Shown: positions 19,325 through 29,309 of the stretch, in pieces
How the letters are laid out: each line of letters starts with the position of its first letter
Numbering within the stretch: position 1 is the first letter of the stretch
Assembly (NCBI RefSeq): GCF_012689525.1
Contig: NZ_CP051514.1
Location: 1,674,001-1,738,000, forward strand
Direction of reading: 5' to 3'
From: Paraburkholderia aromaticivorans
Lineage (GTDB): Bacteria > Pseudomonadota > Gammaproteobacteria > Burkholderiales > Burkholderiaceae
Length of the DNA stretch: 64,000 bases
Notes under the pieces: generated by a model
The model's database searches: none
What the model saw: the letters and a program-made list of their open reading frames with translations, nothing else
What the model was told of the DNA's origin: nothing
Made by a program: the position numbers and the translations under genes

Positions 19325-21670
19325 CTAACGCGCGGATGCAGATGCTTGAGGGCCGCGCCCGGCCTTCACAGGTAGAATCGATTGAATGCCTTCTAGCATG
19401 CTCAACTGCGCGGGCGTCGGCTCTGCGCCTTGCACACGGCTATCGGCAAGCAGCTTGGCGATCAGCCTGAGCAGTTTCCTGCGATCTTCGTGGTCGCCGA
19501 GCAGGACGGGAAGCGTCGCAAGCGCCTGATCCGGCTCGTAGGACACGATGATTTCCTGCTCGCCGCGAATGCGCCGCCACTGATCCGGCGGAAGTTGCGG
19601 CAGGTACTCCGCGTAATCCTCAGCGAGTTGCTGGCGCAACACCAGCCGCGCAAGCGGAAGTGCTTCGCCTCGTCGCGCCAGCAGACAGGCCACCCGCGCA
19701 ACGGCTTCGCTGTAGCCGCCCTCGGTCATCGACGAAAGCGCATCCTTAACGAACGGCAGGTCTCGCGGATTCGCCTCGGCTTGAGCAGATTTTTCAAGCG
19801 CATCGTTCCGCTCGCCGCCCTCGTACGCGGAAAACATGTTGCCGTAGAGCGAAAAGAATGCACTTTCGGTCGCGGCGTCACGCATCGCGCGATAGAAATC
19901 GAGTGAAGCGCTGACCATGTCGGCGCCATATCGTTCGAACTGCCGCAACGGCATGTCAGCCTGTGCGTCCGTTTTGCGTGTCGCGCTGACCGCTTCGGCG
20001 GCCGGTCCAAGCCAGGCGAGCCACGGGTTCATGTCTGAAAATGCCCAACGCTGCGCGCGCAGCGGATGAAATTGCCGTAGCAAAGTGGCCGTCGTCTCGT
20101 TCGACATGGTCTGCGCGAATGGCTGAACGAAGAATTCGTACGCCCGCTGATTCAACTCCGAGACCCGCTTAACGGCCTCGAATGGCTGCTCGTCCATGCG
20201 TTCGAACCGGTTAAAACGCGCGCTGACTTCTTCGAGCCGAAGTTCGCGCAATTCCACGTCGTATTCAGTCGTGCCGTTCGCTCCTTCGCGTTCGGTGATC
20301 TCCATGCCGTACAGGCCGGGCGGAAATGTCTCAATCGTCTCCAGCACCGACGTGATCTGCGTATGCTCTTTTCTCGCCACCTGTCCTGACACGAAGATGC
20401 CGAGGTGGCCGATGCTCTTGTGCATGAGCCCGACAATCACCTGGCCGCGCGCCTTGATCTCTTCGGTGCTGCCGTAAATGTCGGCGACCCAGTTGAACGC
20501 CTGTTGCGGTGGTGTGATGTTATCGCCGAGCGAGGCGAACAGAATGATTGGCGACTTGATGTCGCGTAGATCGAATGCGCCGCCACCCACGCCTCTGACT
20601 TCCCCGGACCACAGTTTGTTGCCGATGAACAGATTTTGCGTAATCCACTGGATCTCTTCGCGGTTCATCAAATAGTACCCACCCCACCAGCGTTCGAAGT
20701 CAAGGAAACGCGGCGGCTCCGTATCGACGTTGTCAAAGAGGTGGTAATACTTGTCCCACAAGCTATTGGCGGGATTGAGGTTCTCAAAGTTCTGAACCAG
20801 ATGGGCACCGTCGAACTTGCCGTTGCCAAGATCCGCGGTGAGTGACGCGAGCCAGGTGCCTCCCAGCATGCCGCCAGAATAGCGCATGGGGTTGTCGCCC
20901 TCCCCTTCGCTCCACGCGCCGCTCCAGTAAGACATCGGCGCGCCGTTGATGACGAGCGGCCCCGTATGGTCCGGGTCGGAACTCGCCACCATCATCGCGG
21001 CCCAGCCACCCTGGCAATTGCCGACGATCGCGGGCTTCGCGCTGTCGGGATGCAACTCGCACACTTTCCTGACGAACTGTTGCTCCGCCGCGCAAACATC
21101 GAGCATTGTCTGGCCAGGTTCCGGGTCGCGAAAAAAGATGACGAAATACACCGGATGCCCGGCCTTCAGCGCCACCCCCGCCTGTGAATCGTCCTTGAAA
21201 CCGCCGATGCCCGGACCGTGACCCGCGCGGGGATCGATGATCACATAAGGGCGCTTGCGCACGTCGATCGGCACGCCTTCGGGCGGCAGGATACGTAGCA
21301 ACGCATAGTTGACAGGACGCGCGAACAGGCGGGCGTCGAGCACGGTCTCGTAATCAAAATGCAGCACCGGCTGCAATCCGCGAGACGTCTGGTCGACAAA
21401 ACTATTTCCGCGCTGGCGCAGCGTGTCCCAAAAGAGTACCGTGCGCTGCATCACGTCGACGGCATGGCGGTAGCCGGCCCACGGGTCGAGCGCGGCGGCC
21501 CATGCGCTGCCTGGCGACGCGGTGCTGCGGTCGGCTCCGAGATGGGTCGCGGCATCATGTGCGCGTTGGCTGAAACCCTGCTGCGCGATTTGCGAGCGCT
21601 TCTGAAAAAGACGCGCAACCTTTGCGTTGATCTCCTGACTCCGGGAGATCCGATTTTTTGCGTCCATCAT
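19325..21670 (-). CDS. DUF3141 protein with PhaC-like hydrolase core
   Basis: 781-residue protein. The central part has an alpha/beta-hydrolase core resembling poly(3-hydroxyalkanoate) synthase, with a lipase-like box in which Cys replaces Ser (GNCQGG, Cys219), preceded by RPYVIIDPRAGHGPG and followed by the LFASLGDNITPPQQ aspartate region and KSIGHLGIF histidine region. The C-terminal half is helical and family specific. ATG 21670 has GGAGG 8 bases upstream. First gene of the DUF3141-pta-ackA-fabI operon, with conserved box site 2 about 118 bases upstream. This gene order occurs in other Burkholderiales; the reaction is not known. Confidence 0.85.
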   Translation of the reverse strand: MMDAKNRISRSQEINAKVARLFQKRSQIAQQGFSQRAHDAATHLGADRSTASPGSAWAAALDPWAGYRHAVDVMQRTVLFWDTLRQRGNSFVDQTSRGLQPVLHFDYETVLDARLFARPVNYALLRILPPEGVPIDVRKRPYVIIDPRAGHGPGIGGFKDDSQAGVALKAGHPVYFVIFFRDPEPGQTMLDVCAAEQQFVRKVCELHPDSAKPAIVGNCQGGWAAMMVASSDPDHTGPLVINGAPMSYWSGAWSEGEGDNPMRYSGGMLGGTWLASLTADLGNGKFDGAHLVQNFENLNPANSLWDKYYHLFDNVDTEPPRFLDFERWWGGYYLMNREEIQWITQNLFIGNKLWSGEVRGVGGGAFDLRDIKSPIILFASLGDNITPPQQAFNWVADIYGSTEEIKARGQVIVGLMHKSIGHLGIFVSGQVARKEHTQITSVLETIETFPPGLYGMEITEREGANGTTEYDVELRELRLEEVSARFNRFERMDEQPFEAVKRVSELNQRAYEFFVQPFAQTMSNETTATLLRQFHPLRAQRWAFSDMNPWLAWLGPAAEAVSATRKTDAQADMPLRQFERYGADMVSASLDFYRAMRDAATESAFFSLYGNMFSAYEGGERNDALEKSAQAEANPRDLPFVKDALSSMTEGGYSEAVARVACLLARRGEALPLARLVLRQQLAEDYAEYLPQLPPDQWRRIRGEQEIIVSYEPDQALATLPVLLGDHEDRRKLLRLIAKLLADSRVQGAEPTPAQLSMLEGIQSILPVKAGRGPQASASAR

Positions 21671-21756
21671 GGCATGACCCTCCACATAATGGCCAACGTT
21701 GTAGCGTCATGCCGTCGCAACGCCAGTCTGTGGTTTGCCGATTGATACGGCTCACT

Positions 21757-21802
21757 ACAATGGCCCTTCTCCCGACAACAGGCAATACGACCTTGGTCCC
21801 AC
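21757..21802 (-). promoter_or_regulatory. GGACCWWGGTCC box, site 2 (DUF3141-pta-ackA operon)
   Basis: Minus-strand GGACCAAGGTCG (21788-21799) followed by TATTG; CATTGT at 21757-21762 starts 26 bases after the 12-mer. Predicted transcription start near 21750, about 80 bases before ATG 21670. It shares GTTCGTG upstream and CCATTGTAG at the -10 with site 3, so these two promoters are the most alike. Confidence 0.75.
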
Positions 21803-21908
21803 GAACCGACCCCGCGTTATCCGGACCTAAAAGCAATCCCTCGCTCCCGCAGCGGCATCTGATGTCCTAAACTGAAAGTCAACTTCGCGCGAATGCCGGG
21901 GGACGTTA

Positions 21909-22121
21909 ATGAAACGCTCTGAATTTAGAATCGGCTGTGCTGCGGTTGGCGTTTTCATCTGGATCGGGGGACTCTATGCGACGATCCGGGGTCTGGTCTA
22001 TGAAGTGCCACAAGAATTCCGCTATGGCGTCCTGGCACTCGTCATTGGCGTGGTGACATTCGTCATAGCGCTAAATCCCATGGCAAACCACCGGTCGAGA
22101 AAGCGAGGCGAACCCCACTGA
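21909..22121 (+). CDS. small two-helix membrane protein
   Basis: 70-residue product with two predicted membrane segments (CAAVGVFIWIGGLYATI and VLALVIGVVTFVIAL) and a basic C-terminus. GGGGGA lies just upstream of ATG. It is divergent from the DUF3141 operon, and a hairpin follows its stop codon. No family recognised. Confidence 0.55.
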   Translation: MKRSEFRIGCAAVGVFIWIGGLYATIRGLVYEVPQEFRYGVLALVIGVVTFVIALNPMANHRSRKRGEPH

Positions 22122-22159
22122 TGGGCGGCGCAATCGTTGCTGCCGTACGCGCCGCGATT

Positions 22160-22179
22160 GGCTGGCAGTATCGCCAGCC
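22160..22179. terminator. bidirectional hairpin between convergent genes
   Basis: Perfect 7-bp stem GGCTGGC / GCCAGCC with a 6-base loop, placed between the stop codon of the small membrane protein (plus) and the stop codon of aspD (minus, 22196). A short T-rich stretch follows on the plus strand. Fits a shared terminator. Confidence 0.6.
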
Positions 22180-22195
22180 ATTTCGCAGCCGCCAC

Positions 22196-23851
22196 TTACA
22201 GCACCCGGTTCTTGTCGAGTTTGTTGCCGGTCGCGGCGTTGTATCGCTCGACATAGTCGCCCAGCAGTGCGCGAATGGCGCGGCCAATCTTTCGGTAGTC
22301 GGACTCGTTCAGGTTCGCGAGCGAGACCCGCCCCGACGGATGCTGCGTGCCGAATCCTCGTCCCGGCAGCAGCACGACGCGCGCTTCACGGGCAAGTCTG
22401 AAGAGCAATTCGGACGGCTCGGTATTCTTCATGAGCCAATCGACAAAATCGCGCCCATACGCACGTTCGCCGAGAAACTCCATGTCGAGAATCGTGTAGT
22501 AATCGACCTGATTCGTGTCGTCGTCGTCGAATGAAATGCCGATCTCTTCGTAAAGCGCGCGCTTGCGGTTGCGAATCAGCCGCTTCAGTGCCTTCTTGTA
22601 CGCGTCGGGCGTGTCCATCAGTGAGAACAGCGAGAACAAGACCATCTGCACCTGTTGAGGGGTCGACAAACCCGCTGTGTGATTGAGTGCAACGGTGCGG
22701 CTATCGGCCACCAGGCGGTCGATGAACTTGAGTTTGTCCGGTTCGGTCGTGATCGATTCGTAACGCGTATGCAACTCCTTCTTGACGTCCTTGGGCAGTT
22801 CGGCGATCAACCTGTCGAGCACGTTGTCACGGTGCGTGGCGACGGCGCCGAGCCGCCAGCCCGTTGCGCCGAAGTACTTCGAGTACGAGTACACGAGGAT
22901 GGTGTTCTTCGGCGCTAGCGCGAACAGCGAGACAAAGCCGTCGGCGAAGGTGCCGTACACGTCGTCGGTCAGCAGGATCAGGTCCGGCCGCTCATTCACG
23001 ATAGCGGCAATATAGTCGAGACTCTCGTCGTTAATCCGGACAGACGGCGGGTTGCTCGGGTTCACCAGAAAGAACGCCTTCACCGCCGGATCGCGGAGCT
23101 TGTCGAGTTCCTTTGTCGAGTATTGCCAGTTCTTTTCCACGTCGGCATTGACCTCGACGACCTTCAGTTGATAGTCGTTCAGGTGCGGAATTTCGATGTA
23201 GGGCGTAAAGATCGGCATTCCGAGCGCGATCGTATCGCCGGGTTTGATCAGCCGGTTCTCGCGCATCGTGTTGAAGATGTACGTCATCGCCGCCGTTCCG
23301 CCTTCGACCGCGAAGATATCGAACTCGCCGATGAACGGATGATCGCCGATCATCTCGCGGCGCAGATACTGGCCGACAATGATCTCCGAGAGCTTCAGCA
23401 TCCGGTCGGGCACCGGATAGTTCGACGCAAGAATGCCCTCGCACATCTCGTACAGGAAGTCGTTGTCGGACAGTCCCAGTTGATCGCGGACGTACGACAG
23501 GGCACTCGCCAGGAAGTCGATGCCGGGCACGCCCTTGTTGCCGCGCAAAAACAGCTCAAACCGCTCGACGAGTCCGTCGCGCTTCGGAAAGCCGCCGATG
23601 CCTTCTGGCAGGTAAGCAAACGACCGCTCCGCTTCGCGCATCGCAAAGAGACCCAGTTGCCAGAAACCGTGACGCGGAATGGTGGCGAGGAAGTTGGGGT
23701 TGCCCCGTCCCGCATTGAGCATCGCCAAGTTCGCCGCGCGCTCGACCGCGCCCCCACCCGCCGCCTTGATCAATTCGTCTTTGAATTCGAACGGACTGAG
23801 CGCGGCGAGCCCCGCCGCCTTCTCGGTATCCTGCTTTTCCCGCTTGCTCAT
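22196..23851 (-). CDS. aspD: aspartate 4-decarboxylase / aspartate aminotransferase
   Basis: PLP-dependent enzyme of 551 residues, the length and motif set of bifunctional L-aspartate beta-decarboxylase. Visible motifs are AVEGGTAAMTYIF (cofactor cup), FLVNPSNPPS, LLTDDVYGTF and the PLP lysine in YSYSKYFGATGWRLG (Lys325), with the substrate arginine in the C-terminal HPSGRVSLANL. It converts L-aspartate to L-alanine and CO2, using a proton. GGAG lies 7 bases before ATG. It follows aspT3 by 58 bases, so exchange and decarboxylation are cotranscribed. Confidence 0.92.
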   Translation of the reverse strand: MSKREKQDTEKAAGLAALSPFEFKDELIKAAGGGAVERAANLAMLNAGRGNPNFLATIPRHGFWQLGLFAMREAERSFAYLPEGIGGFPKRDGLVERFELFLRGNKGVPGIDFLASALSYVRDQLGLSDNDFLYEMCEGILASNYPVPDRMLKLSEIIVGQYLRREMIGDHPFIGEFDIFAVEGGTAAMTYIFNTMRENRLIKPGDTIALGMPIFTPYIEIPHLNDYQLKVVEVNADVEKNWQYSTKELDKLRDPAVKAFFLVNPSNPPSVRINDESLDYIAAIVNERPDLILLTDDVYGTFADGFVSLFALAPKNTILVYSYSKYFGATGWRLGAVATHRDNVLDRLIAELPKDVKKELHTRYESITTEPDKLKFIDRLVADSRTVALNHTAGLSTPQQVQMVLFSLFSLMDTPDAYKKALKRLIRNRKRALYEEIGISFDDDDTNQVDYYTILDMEFLGERAYGRDFVDWLMKNTEPSELLFRLAREARVVLLPGRGFGTQHPSGRVSLANLNESDYRKIGRAIRALLGDYVERYNAATGNKLDKNRVL

Positions 23852-23909
23852 TTGCGCTCTCCAGAAAGAAGTTTCCCGGGTCGGCGTCGCCCGTTGCGAC
23901 GCCCCGGGC

Positions 23910-25655
23910 TCAAGCCAGAATCATGATGATGACCATGCCCCAGATCGTCAGGAGCGTATTGCCCACGGCGTAGGTCACGGTGTAGCCCAGTCCTGGAATC
24001 TGGCTTTTCGCCGCATCACAGATCATCCCCAACGCCGCGGTCGTGGTTCTTGCGCCGGCACACACACCTAGCAGAATGGCGGGGTGAAAATGAAAGACGT
24101 AGCGCGCGATCAACATGCCGAGGATCAGGGGAACACTGGTCGCCATGATCCCCCACAGGAACAGACCAACGCCGAGATGTTGCAGCCCTGCGATAAACCC
24201 AGGACCTGCCGTAAGACCGATCACGGCGATGAACACATTCAGGCCGACCGAATTCATGAACCATACGGTCGGCTCCGGAATGCGGCCGAAGGTGGGATGA
24301 ATCGCGCGCAGCCAGCCGAACACGAGCCCGGCGATCAGCGCTCCGCCAGCCGTCGACAGCGTGAGCGGAATACCCCTGACATTGATGACGATTGCGCCCA
24401 CCATCGCGCCGACGGTGATTGCGAGGCTCACGAAAGCCACGTCTGTCATGTTGGTCGGCCGGTCCAACACGCCGAGAACCTTGGCGGCGGCGCCGGTGTC
24501 CTGAGTCCGTCCGACGATCGTTATCGTGTCGCCGCGATACAGCTTCGTGCTGGGAAGCACGGGAATCTGCGTCTCGGTGGGTCCGCGTTTGATTTTGAGG
24601 AGATAGATGCCGCGCGCCAGCGGCAAGCTTGCAAGCTCCTGCAAGGTCTTGCCATGCACCGACTTGCCCGTGACGTAGATGTCCACGCCTTCTGTTTGTA
24701 CGGCCAGCAGTTCGGGATCGTCCACTTCCACCGCCCGCGCCGCGTGAACCGCGACGGCCTGACCGTCCACGTCGCGCCCGGCCGTGTCGCTGGCACCGAG
24801 CACCATGACCAGCTGGTCACGGGGACCTGCTATCGCGACCACATCGTCGGCTTGCAGGACCAGATCGAGGGTCGCTTCGTGGATAGTGCCGCCGCGCCGG
24901 ACCCGTTCGATGAATAACCGCGTATCTCCCGGCTGGAGCGCTTCAACCTGGCTGACCGTTTTGCCGCACACCCGGCTGTCCGGCACGACACGATATGCAC
25001 GCAATTCATACCGGTGCCATGCCTGGCCCGCGCCACCCGTTTCCTGGCTTCCGCCGAGAATCGCCTCGTACTCCTTGCACGCCGCGACCAGGTCAATGCG
25101 CAGCATGATGGGCCCGAGCGTCGCCAGAATCAGGGCGGAGCCGACCGTGCCAAAAATGTAGGAAATGGCGTACGCGGTCGGCATCGCATCGAGCATCACC
25201 TTGGTCTGATCGGGCGGTAACCCCAGCCGGTTGATGGCGTCCGTTGCGAGGCCCATCGAGGCCGAGATGGTTTGGGAACCGGCGAAAAGTCCGGCTGCGG
25301 AACCAAGGTCATAACCCGCCAGTTTCGCAGCGAGGATCGCCGCGCCCAGAGACAGCAGACCTTGCACGACGGCAAACAGGGCCTGCGGCAAGCCGTCTTT
25401 GGCGATGCCGCGGACAAACTGCGGCCCAACTCCGTAGCCCACTGCAAACAGGAAGATCAGGAAGAACACCGACTTGACGTTGGGCGAGACGGTGATATGA
25501 AGCTGCCCAATTGCTACCGCAGCCAGCAATGTCCCCGTGACGGCGCCCAGACTGAATCCCTTGAAGCTTTTTCCGCCAACCCAATAGCCGATTGCGAGTG
25601 ACAGGAATATAGCGATCTCGGGATAACGTTGTAGCGTTGCAGCTATCCATGCCAT
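23910..25655 (-). CDS. aspT: aspartate:alanine exchanger (aspT3)
   Basis: AspT-family antiporter, 581 residues. The N-terminal membrane half carries [14 protein letters not shown], two TrkA-C-like domains lie at about 215-380, and the C-terminal membrane half carries [17 protein letters not shown] 25655 is chosen over the long upstream frame because GAGG precedes it by 7 bases and relatives begin the same way. Paired with aspD, it should import aspartate and export alanine; together with the proton-consuming decarboxylation this builds proton-motive force, as established for the Tetragenococcus asp operon. Box site 3 is about 153 bases upstream. Confidence 0.88.
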   Translation of the reverse strand: MAWIAATLQRYPEIAIFLSLAIGYWVGGKSFKGFSLGAVTGTLLAAVAIGQLHITVSPNVKSVFFLIFLFAVGYGVGPQFVRGIAKDGLPQALFAVVQGLLSLGAAILAAKLAGYDLGSAAGLFAGSQTISASMGLATDAINRLGLPPDQTKVMLDAMPTAYAISYIFGTVGSALILATLGPIMLRIDLVAACKEYEAILGGSQETGGAGQAWHRYELRAYRVVPDSRVCGKTVSQVEALQPGDTRLFIERVRRGGTIHEATLDLVLQADDVVAIAGPRDQLVMVLGASDTAGRDVDGQAVAVHAARAVEVDDPELLAVQTEGVDIYVTGKSVHGKTLQELASLPLARGIYLLKIKRGPTETQIPVLPSTKLYRGDTITIVGRTQDTGAAAKVLGVLDRPTNMTDVAFVSLAITVGAMVGAIVINVRGIPLTLSTAGGALIAGLVFGWLRAIHPTFGRIPEPTVWFMNSVGLNVFIAVIGLTAGPGFIAGLQHLGVGLFLWGIMATSVPLILGMLIARYVFHFHPAILLGVCAGARTTTAALGMICDAAKSQIPGLGYTVTYAVGNTLLTIWGMVIIMILA

Positions 25656-25776
25656 CGTAGCCCTCGTCTGCGGTTCGCCCGTCGACACGGATGTGGAAGC
25701 GGGTGTGTTGTAAATGACATGGCCGCCGAGTTTCATCCGAAAATTCCAGACCTCTCGGACCGGTCTCTCCATAGCT

Positions 25777-25822
25777 ACAATGGTTTTTCTCTCCTCACCA
25801 GACAATACGACCTTGGTCCCAC
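25777..25822 (-). promoter_or_regulatory. GGACCWWGGTCC box, site 3 (aspT3-aspD)
   Basis: Minus-strand GGACCAAGGTCG (25808-25819) then TATTG; CATTGT at 25777-25782 starts 26 bases after the 12-mer. Predicted transcription start near 25770, leader about 115 bases. Nearly identical to site 2 over the box, its GTTCGTG left flank and the -10. Confidence 0.75.
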
Positions 25823-25904
25823 GAACCAACCCCAGGTCATTCAGGCCTTTCCGGCGGCTTCAAGCGTATGTGCGCAATCAAGTAAACCGCTCAGCCCCAA
25901 GCAC

Positions 25905-26303
25905 TCATTGCCTGAGGATCTTCCAGGGTCCGCTGCCCTGTTTGCAAACGGTCGGCGTCCAGCTTTGCGTCTGGCCTTTTGCAATCGCGACAAGCGTCGT
26001 GGTCCGACAGGTTCTGTCGCCTTCCTTCGATGTATCGTGCGGAGTCACCGTGCCCTTGATCGAAACCGAGTTGCCGGTGCCCGAATTATTCCATTCCAAC
26101 GATTCGCCATCCTTCCTTGTTTCGAGCGCCACCTGGGCTGCATCGTTGAGCGCTTTACGGTCAGCGTCCTTCATGTAGCTCACCGGCGTGTCTTTCAGGA
26201 AGTTCAGATTCGCGGCATGGCTAAAAGTCGCGCCGACCAGCAGCGCGGCGCCGACGATCCGGCGCGGGAACAGGTGTACGGCCGTGTGGAATTGGGCTCG
26301 CAT
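25905..26303 (-). CDS. secreted surface-antigen-like protein
   Basis: 132-residue protein with a signal peptide (FSHAANLN cleavage region) and a small C-terminal domain with two cysteines (RTCRTTTL, TVCKQGSGPWKI), resembling RT0821/Lpp0805-type surface proteins. An ACGGAG site lies 7 bases before ATG. It starts 35 bases after the SulP gene and is probably in its operon. Function unknown. Confidence 0.7.
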   Translation of the reverse strand: MRAQFHTAVHLFPRRIVGAALLVGATFSHAANLNFLKDTPVSYMKDADRKALNDAAQVALETRKDGESLEWNNSGTGNSVSIKGTVTPHDTSKEGDRTCRTTTLVAIAKGQTQSWTPTVCKQGSGPWKILRQ

Positions 26304-26338
26304 AGGTCATCTCCGTTGATAGCGGATCCGGCCACTCG

Positions 26339-28105
26339 TCACGTAGTGGCCTGTGGTGCCACACCTGGGCCATCGGCAATATCCCCCTGCGACTGAAACT
26401 CGTCGACGAGGTCTGCCACCGAGCCGCGCCGACCGATGTGGCCAAAACGATCTTCGAGTCCCTCGGCACGAAGCATGTCCCGCACGTCCGCGTGTGCGGC
26501 AACCACTTTCATCGCCGTGCCGGCGGCCAGAAGCGCGTCGTGCAACGCCTTCAGCATCCGCGCGCCCGCGAGGTCGACAACCGGCGACGCGGACAGGTCA
26601 CAGATCACCAGTTCGACTGGCTCGGAAGCCGCCCGGATTTTCCGCCAGACGGTCTCGCGCACGTGCTCGACATTAAAGTAAAGCAGCGATGCCTCGACGC
26701 GCACGGTCAGCACATGCGCAATCGCCTCGTTCTCGGCGTGCCGCTCGATGTCCGAGAAAATGCGCGTGCCGGGGATACGCCCTAGCACCGCCACATGGGG
26801 GTGCGCGGCACGCCGGATGATCAGGAGCATCGAGACAAGGACCGCGACAATCACGCCATTCAGAATTCCCAGTACCAGCACCGCCGCGAACGCAACCATG
26901 GAGATGGCGAATTCAAAATGGCTGACGCGCCAGACATGGCGTAGCTCACCGATATCGACCAACCCCTTCACGGCCAACAGCACAATGGCCGCCAGCACGA
27001 CATTGGGCAAGTTGGCGAGCAGACCTGTCAGGAACATGAGACAGAGCCCGATCGCAATCGACGCGAATACGAGCGCAAGCGGAGTCTTCGCGCCCGCCTT
27101 GTCATTCACTGACGATTGAGAAAGTCCGCCTGCGACCGGATACGCCTGGAACAATCCGGCAGCCAGATTCGCGGCTCCCAGAGCGAGCAGTTCCTGGCGC
27201 GCGTCGATCTCGTAACCGTGTGCCTGTGCGAGCGCGCGCGCGGCCGAAACGCTCTCGACGTACGCCAGCAACAGGCACGCAAAAGCGAGTGGAATGACTC
27301 CATCGACATCGCGTATCCGCAGCCCTGGCAGGCGGAATTCGGGCAACCCTTGAGGCAGGGCGCCCACCAGCTTGAATCCAGAACCGGCCAGCGGCGTGAT
27401 AGACAACACGACAATCGACGCGATCACGACGAAGAGAGCAACCGGACGCCCCGGCAGATATTTTTCGCCGAGCAGCAGCAATGCGATGCAGACCAGACCG
27501 AATCCGAGCACGACGAGATTGGTCTGCCCTAGCTGCCCGCCGAGCACGGCAATCCGCTCGAAGAACGACTCTCCGCCGCCATTGACCCCGAAGAGTTTAG
27601 GCAGTTGGGTCATCGCGATGGTCAACGCCGCGCCCGCCTTGAAGCCGAGCAGGATCGTCTCGCTGATGAAATTGACCAGCGAACTCAAGCGTAGCAGCCA
27701 GGCCACCAGACACATGCATGCGATCAGCACGGCAGTGAGCGCCGCTATCGAAGCCCAGCGCGCCGGATCGCCATCGGCCATCGCCGCGACGGTAACGCCG
27801 ACCAGCATCGAGATCGCCGAAGTCGGACCGATCGCGAGCTGGCGCGACGAGCCGAACAGTGCGTAGAAGAGCCCACCGACGAGATAACCGTAGATGCCAT
27901 ATTGCGGGGGTAAGCCGGCCAGCGATGCGTACGCGAGCGAAACCGGAATCCCGTAGGCCGCGAGCGTCGCTCCGGCTATCGCGTCCTTCACGAGCCATTG
28001 AGGCTGATAGGCTCGCAGCCACTGTGCGGGCGGAAACGCGTTGCGCCGCCCGCGCGCGGGCAAGTGGTCCGTCACCGGATCGGTGACGCTGGATTCGTTG
28101 GTCAA
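26339..28105 (-). CDS. SulP family anion transporter with STAS domain
   Basis: Predicted sulfate/bicarbonate-type anion permease, about 588 residues. The membrane domain is at about 30-430 (PVSLAYASLAGLPPQYGIYG, GPTSAISMLVG), followed by a cytoplasmic STAS domain (about 465-570, VICDLSASPVVDLAGARML). The start is uncertain: TTG 28105 has GAGG 7 bases upstream and is preferred; the open frame extends to 28153, and GTG 28087 and 28075 are further options. Box site 4 lies about 135 bases upstream. Substrate not assignable. Confidence 0.85.
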   Translation of the reverse strand: MTNESSVTDPVTDHLPARGRRNAFPPAQWLRAYQPQWLVKDAIAGATLAAYGIPVSLAYASLAGLPPQYGIYGYLVGGLFYALFGSSRQLAIGPTSAISMLVGVTVAAMADGDPARWASIAALTAVLIACMCLVAWLLRLSSLVNFISETILLGFKAGAALTIAMTQLPKLFGVNGGGESFFERIAVLGGQLGQTNLVVLGFGLVCIALLLLGEKYLPGRPVALFVVIASIVVLSITPLAGSGFKLVGALPQGLPEFRLPGLRIRDVDGVIPLAFACLLLAYVESVSAARALAQAHGYEIDARQELLALGAANLAAGLFQAYPVAGGLSQSSVNDKAGAKTPLALVFASIAIGLCLMFLTGLLANLPNVVLAAIVLLAVKGLVDIGELRHVWRVSHFEFAISMVAFAAVLVLGILNGVIVAVLVSMLLIIRRAAHPHVAVLGRIPGTRIFSDIERHAENEAIAHVLTVRVEASLLYFNVEHVRETVWRKIRAASEPVELVICDLSASPVVDLAGARMLKALHDALLAAGTAMKVVAAHADVRDMLRAEGLEDRFGHIGRRGSVADLVDEFQSQGDIADGPGVAPQATT

Positions 28106-28207
28106 CGTAGCGCCTCGCAGACGGAAGCAAACTCGACAGGAGCACGGGCGCACGCCGTTCCACGATCCGGCGCGCGACGCTCCCGGGCCGGCCCGCGCTG
28201 CTCCTCA

Positions 28208-28252
28208 AGCATAGTCGGTGGTCTGCGCGGTCCACATCGGACCTTGGTCCTA
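28208..28252 (-). promoter_or_regulatory. GGACCWWGGTCC box, site 4 (SulP operon)
   Basis: Perfect 12-mer GGACCAAGGTCC on the minus strand (28239-28250) followed by GATG; TATGCT at 28208-28213 begins 26 bases after the 12-mer. It lies between the upstream DUF2950 stop codon and the SulP start, on the SulP strand. Confidence 0.75.
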
Positions 28253-28340
28253 GATGGCTGCGTTGCCGCGCTTTCGTACAGTCGTACCGTCGAAGCTGCC
28301 GGCGACCCACTAGAGTCGGGCATCAAGCGCGGCGACCGCC

Positions 28341-29306
28341 TCAATAGGGATCCTTGACGCGCTTCCATGTTTGATCCGGATCGAACACCGTGACAGGCGG
28401 CGCGTTCGCGCCACGATCCTTCTGGTAAATCACCCCGTTGTTGTTGACCACGAAAGTCATCACGCCGCTCGTGCCATATAGGGCTGGATAGGCGACCATC
28501 GCAAAGCCGGCGAGCATGTGCCCGTTGACGATGTAGCTGAAGGCCCCGCCCGCCGCGTTCTTGCCTTGCCGCGTCAAGATGCGGAAGTGATATCCCCGAT
28601 AAGCGTCACCCGCCTGGTGGCCCTTCAGATACACCGAGCTGGCGGCGATCAGCGGTCCGAATGGACTGGCTTCTTCACCGCTACTCTCGTCCGCGTGCCA
28701 GTAGAGGCCGTCCTGCTTGCCGGGCGTGCTGGCAAGCTTTTGCGCGTATTCCAGCAGACCATCCTTGTTTCGATCACGTGACGCATATTCTCGCTGTGCG
28801 TCGAGATAGGCGCGCAGCACCTTGATTGCCTCGCGTTCGTTTGCACCGATACGGCGATTCAGGAGTTCTTCCTCGCCAAGTTCCGTGGCGAACCGCCAAC
28901 TACCGTTATCCTTCACGATGGGGATCGGCATCGGCCAGGCTTCGTCGCCGACCAGCAGAATCCGGCGATCCGGTCCGGCTTCATCGAGGACGTGGAAGGC
29001 ATCCAGCTCCGCGCTCGCCTTGGCCCAATTCGCCGCGTTCTCCGCCTGATCCGGCGACACCACGAGGCGCTTGTGCGCCTCGCCAAAAATGGCGACCAGC
29101 GTCGCTTCATCGTTGGCCTTCAGCGCCTCGGACAAAGCGGTGACCGCCTGCTCCGGCGTGGCGAACGTCCGTTGCCCTGCGGCGAACGCATCAAACGGAA
29201 CCAGCAGCGCGAGAACCATGGCATATAACCCGCACCATAGCGCCAGGCTGGGCCGCGATTTCGCGCGCCGGTTCGTGCCGGTCCTGATCCGGTCAGTCAT
29301 TGTCAT
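28341..29306 (-). CDS. DUF2950 secreted protein, copy 2
   Basis: 321-residue paralogue of the protein at 13764-14678. It has a signal peptide (cleavage near FDAFAAGQ) and a DUF2950 body with TFATPEQAVTALSEAL, GANEREAIKVLRAYLDAQ, DGLYWHADE and GAFSYIVNGHMLAGFAMVAYPA. It starts 3 bases after the DUF3300 stop codon with GGGG just upstream, so the pair is coupled. Function not established. Confidence 0.85.
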   Translation of the reverse strand: MTMTDRIRTGTNRRAKSRPSLALWCGLYAMVLALLVPFDAFAAGQRTFATPEQAVTALSEALKANDEATLVAIFGEAHKRLVVSPDQAENAANWAKASAELDAFHVLDEAGPDRRILLVGDEAWPMPIPIVKDNGSWRFATELGEEELLNRRIGANEREAIKVLRAYLDAQREYASRDRNKDGLLEYAQKLASTPGKQDGLYWHADESSGEEASPFGPLIAASSVYLKGHQAGDAYRGYHFRILTRQGKNAAGGAFSYIVNGHMLAGFAMVAYPALYGTSGVMTFVVNNNGVIYQKDRGANAPPVTVFDPDQTWKRVKDPY

Positions 29307-29309
29307 CCC

